Source of the DNA: Sphingomonas ginsenosidivorax
GTDB taxonomy: Bacteria > Pseudomonadota > Alphaproteobacteria > Sphingomonadales > Sphingomonadaceae
DNA length: 64,000 bases
NCBI RefSeq assembly: GCF_007995065.1
Contig: NZ_VOQR01000002.1
Location: 1 to 64,000 of the forward strand
Direction: 5' to 3'
Shown here: in pieces, positions 51,666 through 59,281 of the stretch
Position numbering within the stretch: position 1 is the first letter of the stretch
Layout: the number at the start of each line of letters is the position of its first letter
The notes under the pieces: generated by a model
Told to the model about the DNA's origin: nothing
Database searches by the model: none
Seen by the model: the letters and a program-made list of their open reading frames with translations, nothing else
Made by a program: the position numbers and the translations under genes

Positions 51666-51891
51666 TCAGGCGTCGCCTCCATCGGGGACGAAGCGCCAAG
51701 GATCGACGTCGGCACCTTCTGCGACTGCGCTGACATAGGTGGGATGCTCCGTGTCCAGGCTCTTCCACCCGTCGGTCGTGTGTGACGCATCGATCGCGGA
51801 GCGACAGGCGCTGACGACATCCTCCGCCTCGACCGTGATTTCCGCACGGTAATGGGCAGGGTATTCGAAAGGGGCCGGTGAAGGTCTTCAT
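51666..51891 (-). pseudogene. small plasmid gene with 1-bp frameshift
   Basis: ATG 51891 reads MKTFTGPF and then leaves frame. After one extra base the text becomes EYPAHYRAEITVEAEDVV, then ACRSAIDASHTTDGWKSL and a tail ending DPWRFVPDGGDA, stopping at 51666-51668. Removing one base from the four-C run (51871-51874 in plus coordinates) restores a 74-residue protein. The rest of the frame is well preserved, so this is either a recent mutation or a homopolymer sequencing error. Confidence 0.6.
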
Positions 51892-51941
51892 GGGACCGGA
51901 CTCCTGAAGGGTGGCAAAATGGGAGACCCAAGCGGTTCGGG

Positions 51942-52253
51942 TCATTCGTAGCGAGGACGCTCGGCCGGATAGGCGAGAGGGGGCCAGCCATCGTGGACGC
52001 GGGCCTCGAAGCGTCCAGCGGAGAGGACGCTGCTGATCGGCCGCGTGTGGTCGCCGGTGTTCCAGTCGCGATCGAGAAACGCCTGAACCTCGTTCGACAT
52101 TCGCCGGGCACGGTCCTCGTGACCGTCGGAGAAGGTGACGCCGAAGGCGGTCAGCACCGGGTCGGTGCAGAGTTCACCGGCGTCGTACCACCAGCCACCT
52201 TCCTCGGGGCCGCCATAGAGCCGTTGGGTGAGGTAAACGGCAACGCTGCGCAT
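51942..52253 (-). CDS. small plasmid protein, unknown function
   Basis: The 103-residue protein (MRSVAVYLTQRLYGGPEEGGWWYDAGELCTDPVLTAFGVTFSDGHEDRARRMSNEVQAFLDRDWN) is rich in aromatic residues and protein-like. It has a GAAAGGA site before the start and a type 2 hairpin in its leader 24 bases upstream. The function is unknown. Confidence 0.65.
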   Translation of the reverse strand: MRSVAVYLTQRLYGGPEEGGWWYDAGELCTDPVLTAFGVTFSDGHEDRARRMSNEVQAFLDRDWNTGDHTRPISSVLSAGRFEARVHDGWPPLAYPAERPRYE

Positions 52254-52276
52254 GATGATGATCCTTTCTCGACCAG

Positions 52277-52289
52277 GAGCCGAAGGCTC
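52277..52289 (-). promoter_or_regulatory. leader element type 2, copy 1
   Basis: GAGCC-TTC-GGCTC hairpin (minus strand) 24 bases before the start of the 103-residue gene. Related copies are at 54801, 59226 and 63545. Confidence 0.5.
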
Positions 52290-52341
52290 ATCTGTCCAAA
52301 CGACGCCTCCCCTCCGGGGGGCTGTTTCAGGCGATCACGCG

Positions 52342-52563
52342 TCAGCCAGCGGCGATCCAGCGCTGGCGGTTGGGCGCATATTTCGAGACCGTCGCGAGGA
52401 TGATCTTGCGGGGCGGCGTAGCCGCACCGGCACCGAGCTGGCTGGCGGTGATCGCAGCCGCATCAGCGGCGCGCGCCGGCCAGCACTCGTCGGCCGTCAA
52501 CATCGCGAGTGGGAAGTCGGCTGCGCCTTCCACGACGAACTGCTTGATGACGGCGCTAGGCAT
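52342..52563 (-). CDS. small hypothetical protein downstream of PP-loop gene
   Basis: The 73-residue protein (MPSAVIKQFVVEGAADFPLAMLTADECWPARAADAAAITASQLGAGAATPPRKIILATVSKYAPNRQRWIAAG) starts inside the stop of the PP-loop gene (ATGCCTAG), so they are coupled. GGAA precedes the start. Function unknown. Confidence 0.62.
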   Translation of the reverse strand: MPSAVIKQFVVEGAADFPLAMLTADECWPARAADAAAITASQLGAGAATPPRKIILATVSKYAPNRQRWIAAG

Positions 52564-53500
52564 GGAGCCAGTTCCTTTCAAGCGCGTCGGTCGCGCGATG
52601 GAAGTCGTCGAGCCAGCGCCCCATCGCGGCGCGTTGCTCGACGGGAAGCGCGGCCTGGACCGCCTGGAAGTCGAGCAGCGCCAAAGGCGCGGTCTCGATG
52701 ATGTGGTCGATCTCGGCCGGGGGAAGGAGGCCGCGTTCGCGGATGAACTCGGTGATGCTACCGGGGCGCGGCGTCGAACCGCGACGCCCAAGCACCGGTT
52801 TGCGCCAAAGGCCGTCGACGTTGCGGAGGCGCGGCTTGGCCCGTGCCTCCATCAGCACAATGACGCGCAGCTCCGGAATCGAAAGCTCCAGCACCTCGTC
52901 GGGCTTGATGCTGCCACAAAAGAAGCAGCTCGATTTGGGCGGGACGGGCAGGCCGGCGCGCGCAATGCGCGCCTCGCAGTCGGCGCGAGACCAACCCCAT
53001 TCCCGCAAAGGGTAGCGATAGGCGTAGCGAGGATCCTCGCACCCGATCGCGTGGTGATAACGCTGCGTGTCGCGTCCCGAGGCGTCATAGCCGATCAGCT
53101 TCACGACACGGCCGCCTGCGTTCCAGCAGCGGCGCGCCGGCTCCCACCTGGCGGTCCACGCATCTTGCGGGGCCGCCTTCCATTTCTGCGAGCAGGACCC
53201 CCCACCAAAGACCACGGAGGGCAGGGTGGCGTTGGTGAGCATGTTCTCGGCGATACCCGCGTAGGGCGGCCAGTGTTTGAAGTTGCGGGGCTGGTAGCGG
53301 ACGATTTCGGACGCGATGCCGCGCTCTGCCATCCACGCCCGGAACAGCGGGATAAAGGCATAGGTGTTCGATTTCTCGGCGCCGAGATCGGCGAAGAGAA
53401 CCATATCGATGGGCTCGCCGCGTTCGGCGAGCTCGACGATCATCGCGGTGGAATCGACGCCGGCACCCCAGGCGGCGATGACGGGCGGGCGGTCAGCCAT
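52556..53500 (-). CDS. PP-loop ATPase, PAPS-reductase-like
   Basis: The 314-residue protein has an adenine-nucleotide alpha-hydrolase fold with a modified PP-loop (AAWGAGVDSTAMIVELAERG, residues 8-27) and conserved LFADLGAEKSNTYAFIPLF. Cys residues occur in FGGGSCSQKWKAAP and SSCFFCGSIKPDE. It resembles phosphoadenosine phosphosulfate reductases and DndC-like proteins, which use ATP to activate sulphur or nucleic acid. On plasmids and phages such genes are linked to DNA modification or thiol chemistry. It overlaps both neighbours. Confidence 0.75.
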   Translation of the reverse strand: MADRPPVIAAWGAGVDSTAMIVELAERGEPIDMVLFADLGAEKSNTYAFIPLFRAWMAERGIASEIVRYQPRNFKHWPPYAGIAENMLTNATLPSVVFGGGSCSQKWKAAPQDAWTARWEPARRCWNAGGRVVKLIGYDASGRDTQRYHHAIGCEDPRYAYRYPLREWGWSRADCEARIARAGLPVPPKSSCFFCGSIKPDEVLELSIPELRVIVLMEARAKPRLRNVDGLWRKPVLGRRGSTPRPGSITEFIRERGLLPPAEIDHIIETAPLALLDFQAVQAALPVEQRAAMGRWLDDFHRATDALERNWLHA

Positions 53501-54104
53501 TGGCCGCGCCCCTGACGACGATCGCGGCGTGAACGATGCGGTAGGTCCGCTTGCGGAAAGCCGGGATCCGGCAGATCGCGCGGCTCTCCGGGTCGCGGAA
53601 AAGGGGCGTCTTGCCCTTGGGATTGGCGACGACCTCGAAGCGGGCGCGGTCGCTGCCGTCGCTGAAGCGCATGGGCTCATCGAAGATGATGGTCTGCCCG
53701 GGCTTCGGGGCCGGCTTGGCCTGCTCCAGCTTGCGCCGGATCAGATTGGCGCGGCAGCGCGCGCGCCAGTTCACGGCGTATTCGCTGTCCGTGTCGGTAA
53801 GCGCGTCGAGAATCGAGGCGGGGCAGTCGCTCTCGCACGGTCCCATATGTTCGGTCATGTCTTTGTACCCAAAGACGTGGCCGTCGGTAGAGCGGGGGTT
53901 ATGCTTGGTGAGGCACACGACCGCGAAGACCTCGCGATCCTTGTTGCTCTCGACGCGCTCACAAGCGGCGTAATAGGTCGAGCCGACCATAGACGACGCG
54001 AGGACCGTGAGACGGTGATCGTCGCGCGTGTACGTGAACTGGTTGTCGAGATAGGCGCGCGGCGTGGCGTGGCCGCCCATATCGCGCATGAAGAGCCAAC
54101 CCAT
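53493..54104 (-). CDS. conserved plasmid protein (DUF6927-like)
   Basis: The 203-residue protein starts MGWLFMRDMGGHATPRAYLDNQFTYTRDD, which I recognise as the beginning of a family widespread on sphingomonad and other alphaproteobacterial plasmids (I believe DUF6927). It continues YYAACERVESNKDREVFAVVCLTKHNPRSTDGHVFGYKDMTEHMGPCESDCPASIL. Function unknown. GGAG precedes the start and the end overlaps the PP-loop gene. Confidence 0.72.
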   Translation of the reverse strand: MGWLFMRDMGGHATPRAYLDNQFTYTRDDHRLTVLASSMVGSTYYAACERVESNKDREVFAVVCLTKHNPRSTDGHVFGYKDMTEHMGPCESDCPASILDALTDTDSEYAVNWRARCRANLIRRKLEQAKPAPKPGQTIIFDEPMRFSDGSDRARFEVVANPKGKTPLFRDPESRAICRIPAFRKRTYRIVHAAIVVRGAANG

Positions 54105-54128
54105 GACGATGCTCCTGGAATTAGAGGA

Positions 54129-54764
54129 TCAGGCGGCAGCGGCGAGGCGCGGAGCGCCTACGTCGCCGACCGTGGCAGCGAGCCGGCGCTGGAACGCGGC
54201 CGCGTCCAGCAGCTCGGCGATCGGCGCGCGTTCGACGGGGCCAGCGTGTTCGCCACCCCAGCAGCGGTTGAAGGTGATTTCACTGTCGGGGAGGAAGCTG
54301 TGCGGACGCACGCGGATCGACAGGTCCGCGTGGCGCAGTTCGGTCGTGCCGTCGTCGGTGATACCGCCTGCGTCGGTGTTGATGCGGACGTCGTGCGCCG
54401 AGAGCCCGATCGCCTCGGCGAGCGAAGCCAGAGCGAGGCGCGCCTGACGATGGAAGGTCCGCTTCGCCGCGGCGTCGCCGGCGACGCTGTTGCCGGCGAT
54501 GGCGAGCAGGGCCGAGCTGGCGATGACGGTCATGCGGTCTTCCGCGCAGCGGAGCCGCAGATCATTGGTGCTGGGCATGTCGCGTTCAGCGACAGCGGCC
54601 AGGTTGCGGATCAGCAGGATGATCGACGCGTCGCGCTCGATCGGCTTGCCGGCGCGCCGGCAGTCGTCGACGCCTGCGTTCAGAGCGTGGAGCGCCGCGG
54701 GGAGGGTGGTGAGTGCCTCGGGCGAAAGCGCCTCGTTGTGGCGGTAATGCGTGTCGTAGAACAT
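54129..54764 (-). CDS. hypothetical plasmid protein
   Basis: The 211-residue protein (MFYDTHYRHNEALSPEALTTLPAALHALNAGVDDCRRAGKPIERDASIILLIRNLAAVAERD) ends in an Ala-rich tail. AGGAGG lies 8 bases before ATG 54764. A type 2 leader hairpin is 37 bases upstream. No domain recognised. Confidence 0.65.
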   Translation of the reverse strand: MFYDTHYRHNEALSPEALTTLPAALHALNAGVDDCRRAGKPIERDASIILLIRNLAAVAERDMPSTNDLRLRCAEDRMTVIASSALLAIAGNSVAGDAAAKRTFHRQARLALASLAEAIGLSAHDVRINTDAGGITDDGTTELRHADLSIRVRPHSFLPDSEITFNRCWGGEHAGPVERAPIAELLDAAAFQRRLAATVGDVGAPRLAAAA

Positions 54765-54800
54765 GGCCGAACCTCCTGAGCGCCAGGGCGCGCCCAAAAG

Positions 54801-54809
54801 GCCGAAGGC
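54801..54809 (-). promoter_or_regulatory. leader element type 2, copy 2
   Basis: GCC-TTC-GGC hairpin followed on the minus strand by TTTT and preceded by GAGGGGAGGAA, 37 bases before the start of the 211-residue gene. Confidence 0.5.
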
Positions 54810-54837
54810 TTCCTCCCCTCTCTTGGAGGGCCGATGG

Positions 54838-55047
54838 TCACAGCATCAGGCCCGCAGGATCGGTCGAGCGTGACGCTGCGTCGTATCCGTTCTGCCAAGC
54901 CGTGCGGAGCTTGCTCCCTCGGCGGTAATGGCAACGGTCGCTGCCCATGACGAAGCAGCGCCATCCCGATTTCTCGGCTTCCCACAGCGGATCTTCCGGG
55001 CCGCGAGCCAGAAGCCGCATGAGGTCAAAGCGGCGCGGCGACTTCAT
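54838..55047 (-). CDS. small CrpP/RMF-like protein
   Basis: The 69-residue protein (MKSPRRFDLMRLLARGPEDPLWEAEKSGWRCFVMGSDRCHYRRGSKLRTAWQNGYDAASRS) ends with a basic R-x-x-W-x-x-G-x-x-A pattern reminiscent of ribosome modulation factor and CrpP-type small proteins. That similarity is weak. ATG 55047 overlaps the final stop of the PP-loop pseudogene (ATGA). Confidence 0.55.
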   Translation of the reverse strand: MKSPRRFDLMRLLARGPEDPLWEAEKSGWRCFVMGSDRCHYRRGSKLRTAWQNGYDAASRSTDPAGLML

Positions 55048-56015
55048 GGCGGACCTGCATGGTCGCCGAAGGCGCCGGCAGGGAGTGTCCAACGATCCGC
55101 AAGGATCGGAAGACACCACGTCGGATCGTCCGCCTGGGCGAGTTCGTCCGGGTTAATCAGCGCGGCCGGGAAGGGTGTTCCGCGCTCGGCGAGCTGCGAC
55201 ACGCTAAGGGAGCGATGAATGGTCTTTCCGCTCGCCGCCTCGCAGGCGCCGATGCGCTGGAAAGCGGATGGGAAGACGAGGCGAAGCGTCGCCTATTGAG
55301 CGGGGGAGCCAAAGATACAGGCTCGGCAGGATAGCCGGCCCCACCCCAGGACGTAGGCCGGGTGGAGCCGGATCCGCGATCGTGCGATCAAATCCCACAC
55401 CTGCCGCTCGGCCCAGTCGTGGACCGGACGCCAATGGTCGACGGCGCGAGCGAGCGTGGACGTGCGGTGCGGCTCGAAGGCCGCATAGCGCGCGCGGGAC
55501 GGGCTTTCCTCGGCGCGCTCGCCGGTGATGACGAGCGTGCGGCCGTCAAGGAAGCGTGACTAATTCCGGATCGCGGCCGCAAGGACGTCGATCTTCAGCG
55601 CGGGGCTGCACCAGCGCACCCGAAGATCGGGAGACGTTTGGGGAAAGAGCCCTCGCGTGCCCGCAGGGCCGTTACCTCCGGCACGGCCGATGTCGGTCGG
55701 CGTCTCGAACGCGATCGGCGCGGTTGGTGCGTCGTCCCGCGCGAGTTCGCGCGCGAAGCCGCCCGCGCGCCACGAGACGTAGAGCGCGATGCCGAAATGT
55801 TCGGCGATCGCGCGGACATAGCCGGGCGTGCAAGGCCAATCCATGAAGCTCGGGCCGTGGCCATCGACATCATGATGGTGCAGCTCGATGGCGTGCGGAG
55901 GCACGCCGAGGCTGAGGAGGTGCAGGAGGGCGGCAAGGCTGTCCTTGCCGCCACTGAACGCCACGACGAAGCGCCGGTAGGCGCCTAGGTCGAGGCGGGC
56001 GTCCTGCGCGGTCAT
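55044..56015 (-). pseudogene. second PP-loop PAPS-reductase-like gene with two in-frame TAG codons
   Basis: The frame from ATG 56015 gives a DndC/PAPS-reductase-like N-terminus (RRFVVAFSGGKDSLAALLHL) and stops at TAG 55560-55562. The same frame continues with family-typical FLDGRTLVITGERAEESPSRAR, HWRPVHDWAERQVWDLI and RLSCRACIFGSPAQ. It meets a second TAG at 55293-55295, continues to LAERGTPFPAALINPDELA and ends at TGA 55044-55046, which overlaps the next gene. Full length would be 323 codons. The first TAG replaces an expected Gln, the second probably a Trp. No frameshift is seen. Confidence 0.72.
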
Positions 56016-56935
56016 GCTGCTTCACGGATCTGATCCTCGGACTCGGCCGAGACGACGAGACCCGTTGCGCGGAGCAGGTAGCCGGCTGCGGCCTCGGCCT
56101 TGGCGGCTGCGGTCATTATCGCGCGGCTGTCCTTGCGCAGGACCTTCAACCACGAGCCGATATACGCGGCGTGGTCGTCCATGTGCGAGGTCGGCAGGCC
56201 GAGATCGGCACCGAGCAGCGCGGAGGTCATCTCGGCGCACAGCTCCTCGAACGCGTAAGCGTCGTCGCCGAAACGCTTCCCAAAGGTGCGATCGAGGCGG
56301 TCGGGATGGCCGCTCCAATGGCCCGCCTCATGAGCGAGCGTCGAGGCCCAATAGGCGCGGGTCGAGAACAGCTCGACGGGCGGCATGGTGATGCTGTCGG
56401 CGATGCGGTCGTAGAACGCGCGATCGCCGCGCATCTGGAGCTTCGCCGGCAGCGCGTCGATGAAGCGCTGCGCGCGGTCGGGAAGTTGGTCAGCGGGAGG
56501 GACGATGCTGACCGGGCTCGGGTAGTATTCCGGCGAAAGACCGTCGATCTGGTCGCAGTTGAACACGGCGTAGGAGCGCAGCACGCGGCGCATCTCGTCC
56601 GTGGTGTCGCCGGTGACGACGGATTCTACGGTCTTGCTGTAGGATTTGTAGAAGATGGCGATCTGCGAGCGTTCGCCTTCGCGGACCTGGCCGCCAAGCG
56701 CCTGCGCCTGCTTGTACGTCATCCAGGTGCGCGAGTTGTAGCCCGCGCCCTCGGCGCACAGCCACAACCAGAAGCAGTTGATGCCCTTGTAGGGGTCGCC
56801 GGTCGCGCGCAGCGGACGGCCGCCAAGGCCGGGGCGCCAAGGCTTGACCCAAGGGCGCACGCCCGATTCTAGCTTGTCGATGATGGTGTTGGTGATGATG
56901 TCGGCAGGCGACGGCTTGTCGTTGGTCTGTGCCAT
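56012..56935 (-). CDS. ardC: ArdC anti-restriction protein
   Basis: The 307-residue protein has the ArdC N-terminal ssDNA-binding domain (DIITNTIIDKLESGVRPWVKPW, YKGINCFWLWL, RTWMTYKQAQALGGQVREGERS) and a C-terminal zincin-like metallopeptidase with HEAGH near residues 201-205 and a third-ligand Glu in YAFEELCAEMTSALLG. ArdC protects incoming plasmid DNA during conjugation. The stop overlaps the PP-loop gene start. Confidence 0.92.
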   Translation of the reverse strand: MAQTNDKPSPADIITNTIIDKLESGVRPWVKPWRPGLGGRPLRATGDPYKGINCFWLWLCAEGAGYNSRTWMTYKQAQALGGQVREGERSQIAIFYKSYSKTVESVVTGDTTDEMRRVLRSYAVFNCDQIDGLSPEYYPSPVSIVPPADQLPDRAQRFIDALPAKLQMRGDRAFYDRIADSITMPPVELFSTRAYWASTLAHEAGHWSGHPDRLDRTFGKRFGDDAYAFEELCAEMTSALLGADLGLPTSHMDDHAAYIGSWLKVLRKDSRAIMTAAAKAEAAAGYLLRATGLVVSAESEDQIREAA

Positions 56936-57075
56936 GACACGTTCTCCTGATCTGGTTGAGGCGACCCGCGTCAGCTTCCTCCCCTCTGGAAGGGCGGTGT
57001 CGGGTCACAAAAAGAGGGGCGGCACTCGCGAAGAGTGCCGCCCCCAGTCGCCTCGAACTACGCGGGAGGGAGGGG

Positions 57076-59154
57076 CTAGGCCGCCTCGCTCAGATGCTGA
57101 TCGTCGTCCTGATCGTGGTCGGTGCCCTCATCATCGATGTCGGCGCCGGCGTCGGTGTCGGTATCCTCGTCCTCGTCGGGGTCTGTGCCGCGCTCGTCAT
57201 CGACGAAGCTGGAGCGAAGCGCCGTCCTGGCGGGTTTCTCTTGCGCCTCGAAACGCATCGCCTCGGGTAACCAGGCCGTCGCCTTCTCGCGGATCTCGGC
57301 CTCGACGATGCCCTGACCGTTGCACAGTGACGAGCAGGTCGCGGCAAGGTCGCCCTTCTTGGCGTCCTTGTAGCGGCCGCGCAGAATCGGCCCGCCAATC
57401 TCCTCGAGCGCTTCCAGCATGACGCCCTTCTTGACGCGGCCGAAGAAGTTCTCGGCCGTCGGGCGCCACCAATTCTCGACCTGGATGTCGAGGAGGCGGC
57501 CGAGATGGTCGTGGAAGCCGTTGCTGCGATAGCCCTCGGCGACGTTGAGCGTCGGTTCGAGAGTTCGTGCTATCGAGTATGCAACCCATGCGCCCCGGGC
57601 CTCGTCATCGAGCGCCCGGAAGGCGTCGAACCGTTCGGTCATGGTCTTGTGGCCCGCCCAGCTTGTGTCGAGCCGCTGGCGCTGGTCGTCGATGGTCTGC
57701 GACGCCATCGAACCCTCGTCGCGGAAGGCGAAGATCGGGAAGGCGGCTGCACCCGACTTCAGGGTCGAGTGATTGGGGATGTGGCTCTGCTCGAACACGA
57801 CATTCTGCGCCATCAGGAAGATGGTCAGGTCAAGCGCCATTGAGGGATCGCTGGCGAGGTGCGCGACGAGGATCTGGCGGCGTCGGGTCGCCAGTTCGTC
57901 GATCAGCGTGGCGCTCAGTTTCGGCCCCTGATCGAAGTCGCCGGCATCACCGTCACCGGCTGCGCCGCCTGACGCTTTGGGCGGTGCGTTGGGGTCGACA
58001 ACCGGCTTCTCGCTGAACAGGCCGGTGTGAACGCGGGGCTCGCCGTCGCCGCCGATATAGACGAACGTGCCGATTTGCGCTTTCACCGCTGGATCGATCT
58101 CGTGACGGGCATCGTCAATCGCTTCCAGCTCGCGCTCGATCGCCTCGATGCGCGCGCTGGCGGCTTCGGCCTCGATGCTGCCATCGGGGAGTTCCTGCTC
58201 GAGCTGGTCGACCAGAGTGTCGTTCTCGGCCGACAGCGCCTCGACACGCGCGGTTTCCTCCTCGGTGAGCGCACGCGCGGGAGCGTGAAACTCGTGGAGC
58301 TGGTTCGCGACGTCGTAGGGGACGTGCGTGGCCGCTATGGGCGTGACGAACGCGAGGCCCTCGGCCTGCGCCAGTTCGGCCGCGGCCGCTTCCAGCTTCT
58401 TGGCCGCGAGCGTCTCGATCAGATCGACGTCGATCCAGTTCTCGTCGCCCTCGGTCGCGAAGAGGTCGCCCTCGATGCGACCGCCTGCGGCGACATAGGC
58501 ATCGCGACCAACGAAGCGGGCCTTGGCGTCGTTAGCCTTGACCGTGCCGTTGAGGATGGCGCGCCGGATATTGTCGGGATTGTCGCCATAGTAGGAGTTG
58601 TTCATCTGGGTGAACACGCGGGCCTGACGGTCGATGTCGGTGGTGACGGCGTATGCCTGCGCGACGCCGAGCGTGATCTCGCCTGTGGCGAGCGCCTCGA
58701 AGACGCACGCCGCCAGCTCGGCGAGGCGCACGCGCTGCTCGACGAAGCGGGTGGTGACGCCCTGACGCTTGGCGACGTCCTCGGCGGTCATGCCCTTCTG
58801 GATCAGGAAGTTGAACGCGGTGCATTCATCGGCCGGATTCATCGGCACGCGCTGGAAGTTCTCGGCGAGGCTCACCTCGATCGAGTTGTCGTCGTCGCTT
58901 AGCACAAGGACCGGGACGGTATGGTCAGCGGGAAGGGTGCCCTGCTCGATCAAGAGCTGGAGCGCGCGCAAGCGACGACCGCCTGCCTTCACGGTAAACG
59001 TACCCGCTTTCTTGAGCGGGGTGACGATCAGGTTCTGCAACAGCCCCTGGGCTGCGATGTTGGCGGCGAGGGTGTCGATGCCGGCATCGCGGTTCGACTT
59101 GCGCACGTTGTCCTTCGACAGCGACAGGTTCTTGACCTTCACGGACTGGATCAT
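57076..59154 (-). CDS. ParB/RepB/Spo0J-domain protein, large
   Basis: The 692-residue protein has the ParB N-terminal CTPase-type domain (NVRKSNRDAGIDTLAANIAAQGLLQNLIVTPL, KAGGRRLRALQLL, LAENFQRVPMNPADE) and a helix-turn-helix (TAEDVAKRQGVTTRFVEQRVRLAEL, near residue 120). The C-terminus is much longer than a partition ParB, with a coiled coil near residues 300-345 and an acidic tail (last 40 residues). No parA is adjacent. This form is typical of plasmid accessory regions beside ArdC and large helicases, so a role other than partition is likely. Confidence 0.85.
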   Translation of the reverse strand: MIQSVKVKNLSLSKDNVRKSNRDAGIDTLAANIAAQGLLQNLIVTPLKKAGTFTVKAGGRRLRALQLLIEQGTLPADHTVPVLVLSDDDNSIEVSLAENFQRVPMNPADECTAFNFLIQKGMTAEDVAKRQGVTTRFVEQRVRLAELAACVFEALATGEITLGVAQAYAVTTDIDRQARVFTQMNNSYYGDNPDNIRRAILNGTVKANDAKARFVGRDAYVAAGGRIEGDLFATEGDENWIDVDLIETLAAKKLEAAAAELAQAEGLAFVTPIAATHVPYDVANQLHEFHAPARALTEEETARVEALSAENDTLVDQLEQELPDGSIEAEAASARIEAIERELEAIDDARHEIDPAVKAQIGTFVYIGGDGEPRVHTGLFSEKPVVDPNAPPKASGGAAGDGDAGDFDQGPKLSATLIDELATRRRQILVAHLASDPSMALDLTIFLMAQNVVFEQSHIPNHSTLKSGAAAFPIFAFRDEGSMASQTIDDQRQRLDTSWAGHKTMTERFDAFRALDDEARGAWVAYSIARTLEPTLNVAEGYRSNGFHDHLGRLLDIQVENWWRPTAENFFGRVKKGVMLEALEEIGGPILRGRYKDAKKGDLAATCSSLCNGQGIVEAEIREKATAWLPEAMRFEAQEKPARTALRSSFVDDERGTDPDEDEDTDTDAGADIDDEGTDHDQDDDQHLSEAA

Positions 59155-59225
59155 CGGTCATACTCCATTCGGGGATCAGCGCAGCCGTTCCGACGGTCAC
59201 GCAAGCCTGGTCCTCCAAGCTCAAA

Positions 59226-59238
59226 AAGCCGAAGGCTT
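59226..59238 (-). promoter_or_regulatory. leader element type 2, copy 3
   Basis: AAGCC-TTC-GGCTT hairpin followed by T-run (minus strand) and preceded by GGGGAGG, 72 bases before the ParB-like start. It resembles a short intrinsic terminator placed in a leader. Confidence 0.5.
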
Positions 59239-59281
59239 CCTCCCCTCCCTTTGATCGAGCGGAGAGGAAGTCCTTGGTTCG

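Noticed and set aside
55293..55562. Genetic recoding of TAG as a sense codon in this replicon
   Set aside because: Only one gene shows internal TAG, several other genes end in TAG normally, and no suppressor tRNA is seen in the window; nonsense mutation is simpler.
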